DNA from: Candidatus Saganbacteria bacterium
GTDB taxonomy: Bacteria > Margulisbacteria > WOR-1 > XYC2-FULL-46-14
Direction of reading: 5' to 3'
DNA: 54,279 nt
Assembly (NCBI GenBank): GCA_013202975.1
Contig: JABMQY010000033.1
Coordinates: forward strand, 1-54,279
Part shown: piece after piece, positions 1-7,258 of the stretch
Numbering within the stretch: position 1 is the first letter of the stretch
Layout of the letters: each line of letters starts with the position of its first letter
Made by a program: the position numbers and the translations under genes
Notes under the pieces: generated by a model
The model's input: the letters and a program-made list of their open reading frames with translations, nothing else
What the model was told of the DNA's origin: nothing
The model's database searches: none

Positions 1-57
1 CTCCAAGGCCGATGGTACTTGTTACTTACGTGACTGGGAGAGTAGGTAGTTGCCGGG
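1..57 (+). rRNA. rrf: 5S rRNA, 3' part only
   Basis: The first 57 bases read as the 3' half of a bacterial 5S rRNA, with the conserved GGCCGATGGTA block, then TGGGAGAGTAGGT and a final TGCCGGG. The 5' half lies outside the window. A run of nine T at 58-66 directly follows and probably ends the rRNA operon. The window therefore starts at the end of an rRNA operon transcribed rightwards. Confidence 0.9.
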
Positions 58-67
58 TTTTTTTTTC

Positions 68-117
68 TAATGTTCTCGCTGATTGTGATCATCACTGATC
101 ACGCAGATATTATATTT
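68..117 (+). repeat. dispersed repeat, copy A
   Basis: About 50 bp starting TAATGTTCTCGC and ending ACGCAGATATTATAT recur at 841-890 with roughly 85 percent identity. The two copies bracket the first LRR gene. The motif, an XTCTCGC...CGCAGAT type sequence, resembles intergenic repeats seen in many uncultured bacteria (general recollection). Confidence 0.7.
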
Positions 118-141
118 TCCCCCATTTTTTAGAAATTCACT

Positions 142-168
142 GAAATTTTCTTAAATAACACACGATAT
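142..168 (+). promoter_or_regulatory. sigma28-like promoter of the first LRR gene
   Basis: GAAA at 142-145, a 15-nt spacer, and CACGATAT at 161-168. The spacing equals that of FliA/WhiG promoters (TAAA-N15-GCCGATAA). The ATG at 175 is only 6 nt beyond the -10 element, so the mRNA is probably leaderless. Confidence 0.7.
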
Positions 169-174
169 ATTCAT

Positions 175-837
175 ATGATACTACAATTCAAACTATTATC
201 ATTTGATCTTAGAGAAATAACGGATGGTCTTTTGCCAGCTGCGAACGATTTGTCTGAAAGAGTAAATGAGCTTGCCTCAGAAGATGAAAGTTTACTTTCT
301 GATTTGCGCTTATTCGGAGTGCCTTTTGCAAAAGCACTCATTCTCAAAAATATAAGAAGAGGTTGGGTTGAAGAATATTTAAAACATTTTCTTAACAATG
401 GGCTTGATGCATATCGGGTAGCTTGTATAAATTTGCGGATTGATCCCAATCAGAAGATAAAAGCAGCTTTAGAAGATTCAGATGTTATAAGCATTGATTT
501 AAAAAGGAATTCAATAACATATTATCAAGTAATAGCCCTGACCTGTGCGTTAAAATATAATAATACAGTTAAAAAGCTTAATTTATCAGTGAACTCAATT
601 GGAACACGAGGAGCAGAACTTTTAGCAAGTTTATTAAGAACGAATAGTACTGTTGAAGAGATTAATTTATCGGTGAATACAATTGACTCTCAGGGAACAG
701 CCGCTTTAGCAGATGCATTAAAGGTTAACGATACTGTTAAAAAAATATATTTATGGGATAATCCAATTGGAACTGAAGGGAGAAGAGTGCTCGAGGATTT
801 AAAAAGACTTAAGCCTGATCTTAGGATTCTTTATTGA
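175..837 (+). CDS. RNI-type leucine-rich repeat protein with KIISFD-type N-terminal module
   Basis: 220 residues with no signal peptide or membrane segment. Residues 5-55 form a module (KLLSFD ... LRLFGVPFAKAL) shared with the three proteins on the opposite strand at 893-4756. From about residue 100 to the end there are roughly four RNI/NLR-type leucine-rich repeats of 28 residues, of the pattern ALAxALKxNxTVKKIxLxxNxIGxxG. Such repeats are protein-binding surfaces; the partner is unknown. The gene has its own sigma28-like promoter. No Shine-Dalgarno precedes the ATG, fitting a leaderless transcript. It converges on the gene ending at 893. Fold assignment is confident; function is unknown. 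Confidence 0.85.
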   Translation: MILQFKLLSFDLREITDGLLPAANDLSERVNELASEDESLLSDLRLFGVPFAKALILKNIRRGWVEEYLKHFLNNGLDAYRVACINLRIDPNQKIKAALEDSDVISIDLKRNSITYYQVIALTCALKYNNTVKKLNLSVNSIGTRGAELLASLLRTNSTVEEINLSVNTIDSQGTAALADALKVNDTVKKIYLWDNPIGTEGRRVLEDLKRLKPDLRILY

Positions 838-840
838 TTA

Positions 841-892
841 TAATGTTCTCGCCGATTATGATCTACTCGGATAACGCAGATATTATATGTTT
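841..892 (+). repeat. dispersed repeat, copy B
   Basis: Second copy of the 50-bp repeat at 68-117. It fills the whole gap between the convergent genes ending at 837 and 893, so any transcription terminator there would lie inside the repeat. Confidence 0.7.
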
Positions 893-2224
893 TTATGAAT
901 CAAGACTATTAAAAAGTGAGCGAAAGCGGTCGTTTCTCCATTTAGATCTCTTTCCAGCTACATTTCGCCAATCTTGCCCCGTACCAATAAGAGAGCTATC
1001 ATGCAGGCAATCTGATTCTGCTCTTTTATATTCTATCCCCCCATCCCAGAAACCGACCGGAACTATTTGAACATCATCATCTATATTTATTTCGGGGGAA
1101 TCATTATCATCGGGCAATTGCCTAAAATGATTACTTAATTTTTTTCTTAGTTTGTCAGATGCGACATATATTCCCTTTTTAATTACCGAAAAACTGCCAT
1201 CAGAGGAATTTATTGTTCTCAGGGCAACTAAATATTGGCTATTACCGGTGCCAACATAAAAAGTAGGCTGACCATCAATTTTGATAGTCCCTTTTTTTGA
1301 ATTGTTTTTACGTTCTATAATCTCATTATATATAGAGTCTTGAACATCATTTTTTCGGCAAGGAAGATTATTATATGTGGTTTTAATACAATCGGCTATT
1401 TCACCTGATTCACCGACCTCATGATCTCTCAAGAATGATAATAAATCAGAAAAGCGATCTCCACTGGTTTCACCAATTTGTCTGAGTTTAGATGTGCTTG
1501 CTGAATGTGTGAGTATAAATAAATTATCTTTATCAAACTGACTTATGATTTGATAGGCAAATTCTTCGGAAACGTAATCTATCCGTTCCCCGGCATATTT
1601 TGCAAAGAAAAAATCCTGGGAAAATAAAAGTTTTTTTGTAGAGCCCTTCATTTTAGTTATTATCTTTTCAACCCCATTATCGTCTAGGTATGACTGGATC
1701 AATGGTATCCATTTTAGGATCTCTTCTATTCCATGGCCCTTTGTGGAGCTTAGTGCCAGCTCAATCAGTTCAGAAACAGAAAATAGTCTTTGGACTAAAT
1801 TGTAAACAATTGGAAAAAACTTAGCCACTAGCTGAGGGTATTTTATAATGCTTTTAGTGATTTCTTCTTTTGTTAATTGCTTTTTAGGAGCCATTAACAA
1901 TACCAGAACCTCTGATTTTTTGCTTTTGGGGAGCTGATTTTGCAAACTAGCAAGCGATTCTCCCGATCTTTGTAAAAATTGATCAATTTGTTTGTCACTA
2001 AAAAAACCACCATAGAATTGAGAAACAATTGCATCAAGATGACCCTTTTTTTCCAATACCGGCAGCAATACCTTTGCAATCGGTACTCCCATCTGTCGTA
2101 AAGCATCAAAAACCGCTGGATCACCACTCTCAAGCCTCGCAAATATCTCCTCAGCATCCGGATGTTTTCGACTTTCCAAAAGTTCTGAAGCATCAAATGA
2201 TATTTTTTTAAATTTTATTTTCAT
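893..2224 (-). CDS. unknown protein, KIISFD-type N-terminal module plus helical middle and conserved C-terminal domain
   Basis: 443 residues from the ATG at 2224; an in-frame GTG at 2239 is possible, but TTAGG lies 7 nt before the ATG. It has no signal peptide or membrane helix. The N-terminal module (KISFD ... LRQMGVPIAKVLLP) is shared with its neighbours. The middle is alpha-helical. A C-terminal domain (about 315-415) carries the pattern IKIDGxPTFYVGTGxSxYLVALRTI then GFWD, and is also found in the upstream gene. The two genes are clear paralogs. This is the third gene of an apparent operon driven by the sigma28-like promoter at 4771-4797. I do not recognise a family. Confidence 0.8.
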   Translation of the reverse strand: MKIKFKKISFDASELLESRKHPDAEEIFARLESGDPAVFDALRQMGVPIAKVLLPVLEKKGHLDAIVSQFYGGFFSDKQIDQFLQRSGESLASLQNQLPKSKKSEVLVLLMAPKKQLTKEEITKSIIKYPQLVAKFFPIVYNLVQRLFSVSELIELALSSTKGHGIEEILKWIPLIQSYLDDNGVEKIITKMKGSTKKLLFSQDFFFAKYAGERIDYVSEEFAYQIISQFDKDNLFILTHSASTSKLRQIGETSGDRFSDLLSFLRDHEVGESGEIADCIKTTYNNLPCRKNDVQDSIYNEIIERKNNSKKGTIKIDGQPTFYVGTGNSQYLVALRTINSSDGSFSVIKKGIYVASDKLRKKLSNHFRQLPDDNDSPEINIDDDVQIVPVGFWDGGIEYKRAESDCLHDSSLIGTGQDWRNVAGKRSKWRNDRFRSLFNSLDS

Positions 2225-2252
2225 ATTATTACCTAACACTATTCCCTATGCC

Positions 2253-3689
2253 CTAAGGATTCTCAAAAAGCCGCAAAAAAGCCTGTCTTCGTTCTCTTGC
2301 TTTTTCTCTATTAATACTACTTGCTGGAGTAGTAAGAAAATCGCTATAGCTCATATCACTCAAGGCCATACTATTGCTGCGACTCTTTGAGTCAAAACGC
2401 GCGCTGTCTAATAGTATGTCCCAAAATCCGACCGGGGTTATCTCTATTTTGTCACTTATATCAATTTCCGGGGAGATATCATTTTCGGGTAACTGTCTAA
2501 AAAGATCGCTTAATCTCTCACTAAGTCTCTTCGATGCAGCATATAATCCTTTTTCCATTATAGAAAAGCTTCCGTCAGGAGACTTTACGGTTCTTAATGC
2601 AACTAAATATCGGCTGGATCCTGTGCCAGCTAAAAAGGTCGGTATCCCGTCAATTTTTACAATCGCGCGCATCCAATTACCTCGCTCGATAATTTCCATA
2701 TTTACATTCTGCTGCGCATCGGATTTTTCAATTGGAAAATGATGATTAACAATTATTATCTTGTCGGATACACTGGGTGTTCCGGATAACAGCTCATAAT
2801 CCGGAAAACCGGTAAACAAGCTATAGCCGCCAAGTTTTTTGATATGCTCACTAACTTTATTTATTTTGGGTGTATTTACCAGATGAAGAAGTAGAAAAAA
2901 CTCATCTCTCATTTTAAAATCACTGTTATTTACAATGCTATTTATTAAAGTAGGTGCGGTTTCTTCAGCAACATAATCTATCCATTCCCTTGCATACTTA
3001 ATAGCTACAAAATCACTTGAAAAGCCAATTAATCTTATTATTAAATCTTCAAGTTCCTTCTTACTAAAGTGTGGTTCCAGCAAAGGGATCCATTTTAACA
3101 ACTCCCCCATTCCATAACTCCTCATCCCTTTGGTAACACTTAGGGCCAGGGAAATCAGCTCTGAGACAGAAAATACTCCCTGGACCAAATTGCAAACCAT
3201 GGGAAAGTAACTTGCCACCAGGCCAGGATACCTTAGGACACTTTTGGTTATTTCATCTTGAGTTAGTTGTTTTTCTGGTCGTTTCAGTATTGCCTGTACT
3301 AGAAGGTTCTCTTTAAAGGCTTTGTCACGAAAAAATGCATCTTCACTAGGCCGGTTTTGGGTCATAATAAATAATACGCTATTATCGATCTTAATCAGTT
3401 TATTGCACAGCTGTTCCTTTGTCTCACCAAATACCTGCAGGTATTGACTAATCTCTTCATCACTATAAAAACCACCAATGAATCTGGAAACAATTGCGGC
3501 AAGATGACCTTTTTTATTTAAATGGGGCAGCAATACTTTTGCAATCGGTATCCCCATTTGTCTTAGTGAATTATAAACATCGGGGTCATTCTTCTCCAAT
3601 TTGGTTAATATTTCTTCTGGTTTTGGAAGTTCTCGTCCTTCCAAGAGTTCTGCGGAATCAAATGATATTATTTTAAATTTATGCATCAT
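2253..3689 (-). CDS. unknown protein, paralog of the 893-2224 product
   Basis: 478 residues with the same three-part layout as its downstream paralog: the N-terminal KIISFD/LRQMGIPIAK module (residues 4-65), a helical middle with an LLKWIPLL segment, and a C-terminal domain (about 345-440) with VKIDGIPTF, YLVALRTV and ITPVGFWD. It is predicted cytoplasmic. Its ATG overlaps the stop codon of the LRR gene upstream (ATGA), so translation is probably coupled. It ends in a basic tail of about 25 residues rich in R, K and E. Function unknown. Confidence 0.8.
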   Translation of the reverse strand: MMHKFKIISFDSAELLEGRELPKPEEILTKLEKNDPDVYNSLRQMGIPIAKVLLPHLNKKGHLAAIVSRFIGGFYSDEEISQYLQVFGETKEQLCNKLIKIDNSVLFIMTQNRPSEDAFFRDKAFKENLLVQAILKRPEKQLTQDEITKSVLRYPGLVASYFPMVCNLVQGVFSVSELISLALSVTKGMRSYGMGELLKWIPLLEPHFSKKELEDLIIRLIGFSSDFVAIKYAREWIDYVAEETAPTLINSIVNNSDFKMRDEFFLLLHLVNTPKINKVSEHIKKLGGYSLFTGFPDYELLSGTPSVSDKIIIVNHHFPIEKSDAQQNVNMEIIERGNWMRAIVKIDGIPTFLAGTGSSRYLVALRTVKSPDGSFSIMEKGLYAASKRLSERLSDLFRQLPENDISPEIDISDKIEITPVGFWDILLDSARFDSKSRSNSMALSDMSYSDFLTTPASSINREKARERRQAFLRLFENP

Positions 3690-4756
3690 AATTCAACTCT
3701 ATCCCCAAACTCCTTAAGAGCCCTATTTCCTAGAATACTAGTGGAAGCTTGATTTTCAATCAGATTAATTTTGATAGAAGTATTAACCTTCAATGCATCA
3801 GCAATAGCTTTTTTCCCTTCATCTCCGATTCTATTCTGCCATAAACCAATATATTGAATTGAATTGTTAATCTTTATAGCTTCAGCAAGTGCTTTGGCTC
3901 CTTCATCTCCAATGTCATTATTTGATAAATTGATTTCTTGAATAGAAGAATTAACCTTCAATGCATCAGCAAGGGGCTTAGCTCCCTCATCACCAATGGA
4001 ATTCCCCATTAAATTAATTTTTTGAATAGAGGTATTGATCTTCAATGCATCAGCAAGAGCCTTAGCTCCTTCAACTCCAAGATTAGTAGCATGTAAATTA
4101 ATTACTTGAATAGAGGTATTGACCTTCAATGCGAAAGCTAAGGTGATCATCCCTTCATCTCTAATTGCATTAGCAGATAAATCAATATCTTGAATAGAAG
4201 TATTAACCTTTAGAGCTTCGGCAAGTGCGTTGGTTCCTTCAGCCCCGATTGAACTATTCTTCAAATCAATTTTTTGAATAGAATTATTAACTTTCAAGGC
4301 GGAAGCAATAGCTTTGACCCCTTCATCCCCAATTGAATTACCCCAGAAGCCTATCTGCCTTATAGAAGTATTAACCTTTAATGCTTCTGCAAGTGCTTTG
4401 GCCATGTTAATCTTAACAGATGGGGCCGACATACCAAAAGTTATATCAACCTCTTGAATTGTAGGGTCTTTCAAGGCTGCAAGAAAGGTTTCATTTGGTT
4501 GTATATATGAAAAATGTTTACAAGCTATTTTGTAAACCTCAACGGCACCAAGCTCTTGCCGCAAATAATCTTTTGCAATTTCCATCCTTCTAGGGATAAG
4601 GGGCAGGGCGATTGGAAGACCAATCTGCCGTAATTCACTAGTTTCTCTATCCGTTAAATCACCTTGCAGCAACCTAGCATATAACTCCTTTGCATCAGGC
4701 AGTTTTGCTTCCAATAGTCCTTCGGTGTCAAATGATATTATTTTAAATTTATGCAT
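3686..4756 (-). CDS. RNI-type leucine-rich repeat protein with KIISFD-type N-terminal module
   Basis: 356 residues. The N-terminal module (HKFKIISFD ... LRQIGLPIALPL) is the same as in the neighbours. About eight regular 28-residue RNI repeats follow from about residue 110 to 335, each built on IGDEGAKALADALKVNxSIQxIxL. The repeats are very alike in DNA as well, so copy number may change by recombination. It is first in the operon 4756->893. There is no Shine-Dalgarno, and the predicted leader is under 10 nt. It is probably a cytoplasmic or non-classically exported protein-binding scaffold of unknown partner. Confidence 0.87.
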   Translation of the reverse strand: MHKFKIISFDTEGLLEAKLPDAKELYARLLQGDLTDRETSELRQIGLPIALPLIPRRMEIAKDYLRQELGAVEVYKIACKHFSYIQPNETFLAALKDPTIQEVDITFGMSAPSVKINMAKALAEALKVNTSIRQIGFWGNSIGDEGVKAIASALKVNNSIQKIDLKNSSIGAEGTNALAEALKVNTSIQDIDLSANAIRDEGMITLAFALKVNTSIQVINLHATNLGVEGAKALADALKINTSIQKINLMGNSIGDEGAKPLADALKVNSSIQEINLSNNDIGDEGAKALAEAIKINNSIQYIGLWQNRIGDEGKKAIADALKVNTSIKINLIENQASTSILGNRALKEFGDRVEL

Positions 4757-4770
4757 AAATGTACATATAT

Positions 4771-4797
4771 ATATCGAACAAATTTGTAATAAATTTC
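4771..4797 (-). promoter_or_regulatory. sigma28-like promoter of the 4756->893 operon
   Basis: On the minus strand: GAAA (4797-4794), 15-nt spacer, then TTCGATAT (4778-4771). The start codon at 4756 lies 14 nt beyond the -10 element. Confidence 0.7.
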
Positions 4798-4865
4798 ACT
4801 TAATTGAGAAAAGCCAGGAGACCCAGGAAGAGATGGAAAATAGGGGAGACCAAGGTTTCCTTGAT

Positions 4866-6149
4866 CTATATCCCCCAATCAAATTCCTTATGAAGTTCAG
4901 GAAAAAGCAGCGTCAAAATCATCTCTCGTTGTCTGGCAGGATCACTTTCATATCTTATTTTATTAAGTTTGGCCTCATCCGCTTTATCAATTGTTTGTGC
5001 TATTTCGACTATATTATCGGCAAATTCAATTATTCGTTTTGGACCAATTCCCTTAAGTTTTAGCATTTGCTGTTGACTTAATCCCAAAATAACACCTAAT
5101 CCCATTTCATCCATTGCTTTTAAAAATTGGTCCATTGATTCAAACCTTGGGCCACCCTCAAAATCCACTCTATCTCTGTTTTCCGGATTCAGTCCGTCAT
5201 AAAAGGCATTGCAAATTGCTACAGTGGATGGAACGGCCTCAAAAAATGGAACCAACCGCAATATTTTATAATGTTTTTCAATCAAAGCCCTTTTTTCTTC
5301 AGGAATCCAACTGTTGACCATACCTATGCCATAGGTGTTCTTTATTTTTTCAATATTTCCTGAAGGTAAGGCTTGTTCCAACTCTTCGGCGATTTCTACA
5401 ATTAATCGAGATAACTCACGCAAAGTGGCTTTGCCAAAATTTTTCATAGTAAGCAACTGCTTTTTGTTAAGGCTTACAAAATCAATAATCCTTAATTTAT
5501 TAATCTGCCCATGTCCATGTTCGATGACAAAGCTGTTAATAAGCCTTACACTTCCAGGGAGATAATCAAGATGTATTTGTGAGATCAGATTAAAATGTTT
5601 CAGGACTAACGCCTTTTTATCCTCTGGAATCCAATCACCGATATGTTGTTCTTCAATACTAGTCTTAATTTGAGTGACAAGTGTGGTTAAGGCAGAAGAT
5701 AAATCCTTGATATCAGCCGGGTCAAGGTCTTGTTCCAATTCTTCGCTGCTTTTGGATAAAAGATCTCCAAGCTCATTATAATCATTTGCCCAAAGTCCAT
5801 TTTGGGTGTTTTGTAAAAGCTTTGTCCTCCCTAAATATCCCTGATTAGTAGGTGTTTTACTCAACAGCGGGAACAATTCTTCAGCCGCAGGTTTAATTAA
5901 TTCCGGAATCCAATCACCGATAAGGTAAGATGTCACTGTTACCTTGTTGGCCTCAGCTTTCAAGTCTGCCGCCAGCTGAACGAGATGAAAGGGGAGCTTT
6001 ATCATTACCGGATCCAGCACTCTTTCCGAAACATTGCTAAACGTTTTGGTCTGTTTTGCCTTTTTAAATGTTTTATCCCTGACACCCTCTAAGAATAGAC
6101 GCGCACTTAAGTTTGAAGCCAGAATCTTGTTGAATCGCACATTTGCCAT
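4866..6149 (-). CDS. three-fold repeat protein with RNA polymerase alpha-CTD-like helix-hairpin-helix motifs
   Basis: 427 residues. Two helix-hairpin-helix motifs resemble the alpha-subunit C-terminal domain of RNA polymerase: LLTMKNFGKATLREL at about 230 and QMLKLKGIGPKRIIEF at about 370. A motif of the form GDWIPEdKkAL occurs three times (about 75, 170 and 275), so the protein seems built of three diverged units of 100-130 residues. Alpha-CTD domains bind DNA and transcription factors. This protein could act on DNA or on the polymerase, but that is inference. Its own sigma28-like promoter (6192-6218) lies 43 nt upstream, and the leader has a GGGGAGG-like Shine-Dalgarno. No membrane segment. 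Confidence 0.8.
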   Translation of the reverse strand: MANVRFNKILASNLSARLFLEGVRDKTFKKAKQTKTFSNVSERVLDPVMIKLPFHLVQLAADLKAEANKVTVTSYLIGDWIPELIKPAAEELFPLLSKTPTNQGYLGRTKLLQNTQNGLWANDYNELGDLLSKSSEELEQDLDPADIKDLSSALTTLVTQIKTSIEEQHIGDWIPEDKKALVLKHFNLISQIHLDYLPGSVRLINSFVIEHGHGQINKLRIIDFVSLNKKQLLTMKNFGKATLRELSRLIVEIAEELEQALPSGNIEKIKNTYGIGMVNSWIPEEKRALIEKHYKILRLVPFFEAVPSTVAICNAFYDGLNPENRDRVDFEGGPRFESMDQFLKAMDEMGLGVILGLSQQQMLKLKGIGPKRIIEFADNIVEIAQTIDKADEAKLNKIRYESDPARQREMILTLLFPELHKEFDWGI

Positions 6150-6191
6150 ATAGATATCCTCCCCGAGTATTTATTGCTTTTCTACCTATTT

Positions 6192-6218
6192 TTATCGTAT
6201 AGTTATTTGAAAAATTTC
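6192..6218 (-). promoter_or_regulatory. sigma28-like promoter of the alpha-CTD-like gene
   Basis: On the minus strand: GAAA (6218-6215), 15-nt spacer, TACGATAA (6199-6192). It lies back to back with the sigma70-like promoter at 6227-6255. Confidence 0.7.
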
Positions 6219-6226
6219 ACTGAATA

Positions 6227-6255
6227 TTGTATTTTATTGATAGCGGTGTTACAAT
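6227..6255 (+). promoter_or_regulatory. sigma70-like promoter of the response regulator pair
   Basis: TTGTAT at 6227-6232, a 17-nt spacer, and TACAAT at 6250-6255. A leader of about 27 nt carries AGGGG before the ATG at 6289. Confidence 0.6.
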
Positions 6256-6288
6256 TAGTTAAATTTTGATAGCAACAGGGGTGAAATT

Positions 6289-6759
6289 ATGACAGAAAAA
6301 CCATTAATACTAGTTGTAGACGACGAAGAGGATATTGCAAATAATCTGGCTGAAATAATTCAGGTTTCCGAACTCTATGATGCCCAGGTCTCTTATTCTG
6401 CCCTGGAAGCGGAGAAACTCCTTGAAAAAAACAAGAGTTTTCTGGGACTTGGAAAAAACAAGGTCCGGCTGATTATCTCCGATATTAAAATGCCCGGAAT
6501 GAGCGGACTTCAATTCTTAGAAAAAGTAAGGCTGGAATATCCAAATATCGGATTTATCTTCCTTACCGCCTATGAAGATAAAGAAAAATGGGCAAAAGCA
6601 AGAAAAGGACTGGTTGCAGCATACGTAAAAAAACCCTTCAGAGGGGACGATCTGCTGGCTGTTATAAAAAGATTCTTTGCCGGCAAAGAAGACTGGATGG
6701 TTGAGCAGACAAAATGGGAACTATTAGAAAAAGAAGGAAAAGATTCAACCGATGAGTAA
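6289..6759 (+). CDS. single-domain response regulator (CheY-like)
   Basis: 156 residues. It is a receiver domain with the acidic pair D11-D12, phospho-acceptor D65 in IISDIKMPGMSG, a T in FLTAYED and a conserved K in VKKPF. There is no output domain, only a C-terminal tail of about 30 residues that is nearly the same as in the next gene (FFAGKEDWMVEQTKWELL). It probably receives phosphate from the kinase encoded convergently at 7242-9311. The shared tail suggests a common partner. Shine-Dalgarno AGGGG lies 7 nt before the ATG. Confidence 0.92.
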   Translation: MTEKPLILVVDDEEDIANNLAEIIQVSELYDAQVSYSALEAEKLLEKNKSFLGLGKNKVRLIISDIKMPGMSGLQFLEKVRLEYPNIGFIFLTAYEDKEKWAKARKGLVAAYVKKPFRGDDLLAVIKRFFAGKEDWMVEQTKWELLEKEGKDSTDE

Positions 6760-7258
6760 AAAACCGCTGATTTTAGTTGTTGATGATGAAGTAGACATTG
6801 CCGAGAATATCGGAGAACTTCTGAAAGCAAGTGAAAAATATGAGGTTTTAACCTGCAATTCTGCAATTGACGCCCTTCAGGTAATTAAAAAAAACAGAAA
6901 CCTGCTTGGAATGGCCAATCACATAAAACTTGTTCTTATGGACATTAAAATGCCGGAAATGAGCGGACTGGAATTGCTGGCCAAAATAAGGGAAGAGTAT
7001 TCGCATAGCCAGGTCGGGGTTATTATGCTGACCGCCTGGGCCGACACCGAAAAATGGAACAAAGCGCGCGAAGGCGGCGCAGCCGGATATATAAAAAAAC
7101 CATTCAGAGAAAAAGAGCTAATCGGCACGGTTGACCGCTTTTTTTCGGGAAAAGAAGACTGGATGGTTGAGCAGACAAAGTGGGAACTTCTTGCTAACGA
7201 AACAAAATTAAAGGTTGATGAAAAAATTTCCTCAGATAAGCCTAAACAGCCGCATTAA
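6752..7258 (+). CDS. single-domain response regulator (CheY-like), tandem paralog
   Basis: 168 residues, overlapping the previous gene by 8 nt, so the two are co-translated. The receiver signature is complete: VVDDE, LMDIKMPEMSG, LTAWAD and KKPF. The C-terminal tail FFSGKEDWMVEQTKWELL matches that of its twin, then adds about 20 charged residues. The 3' end overlaps the convergent kinase gene by 17 nt. The pair may branch or buffer phosphoryl flow; this is inference. Confidence 0.92.
   Translation: MSKKPLILVVDDEVDIAENIGELLKASEKYEVLTCNSAIDALQVIKKNRNLLGMANHIKLVLMDIKMPEMSGLELLAKIREEYSHSQVGVIMLTAWADTEKWNKAREGGAAGYIKKPFREKELIGTVDRFFSGKEDWMVEQTKWELLANETKLKVDEKISSDKPKQPH

Noticed and set aside
171-449. 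Minus-strand ORF over the first LRR gene
   Set aside because: Antisense shadow of a well-supported LRR coding region; no ribosome binding site or protein pattern.
3780-4420. Regularly spaced similar sequences as a CRISPR array
   Set aside because: The 84-bp periodicity is the DNA of 28-residue leucine-rich repeats in an open frame.
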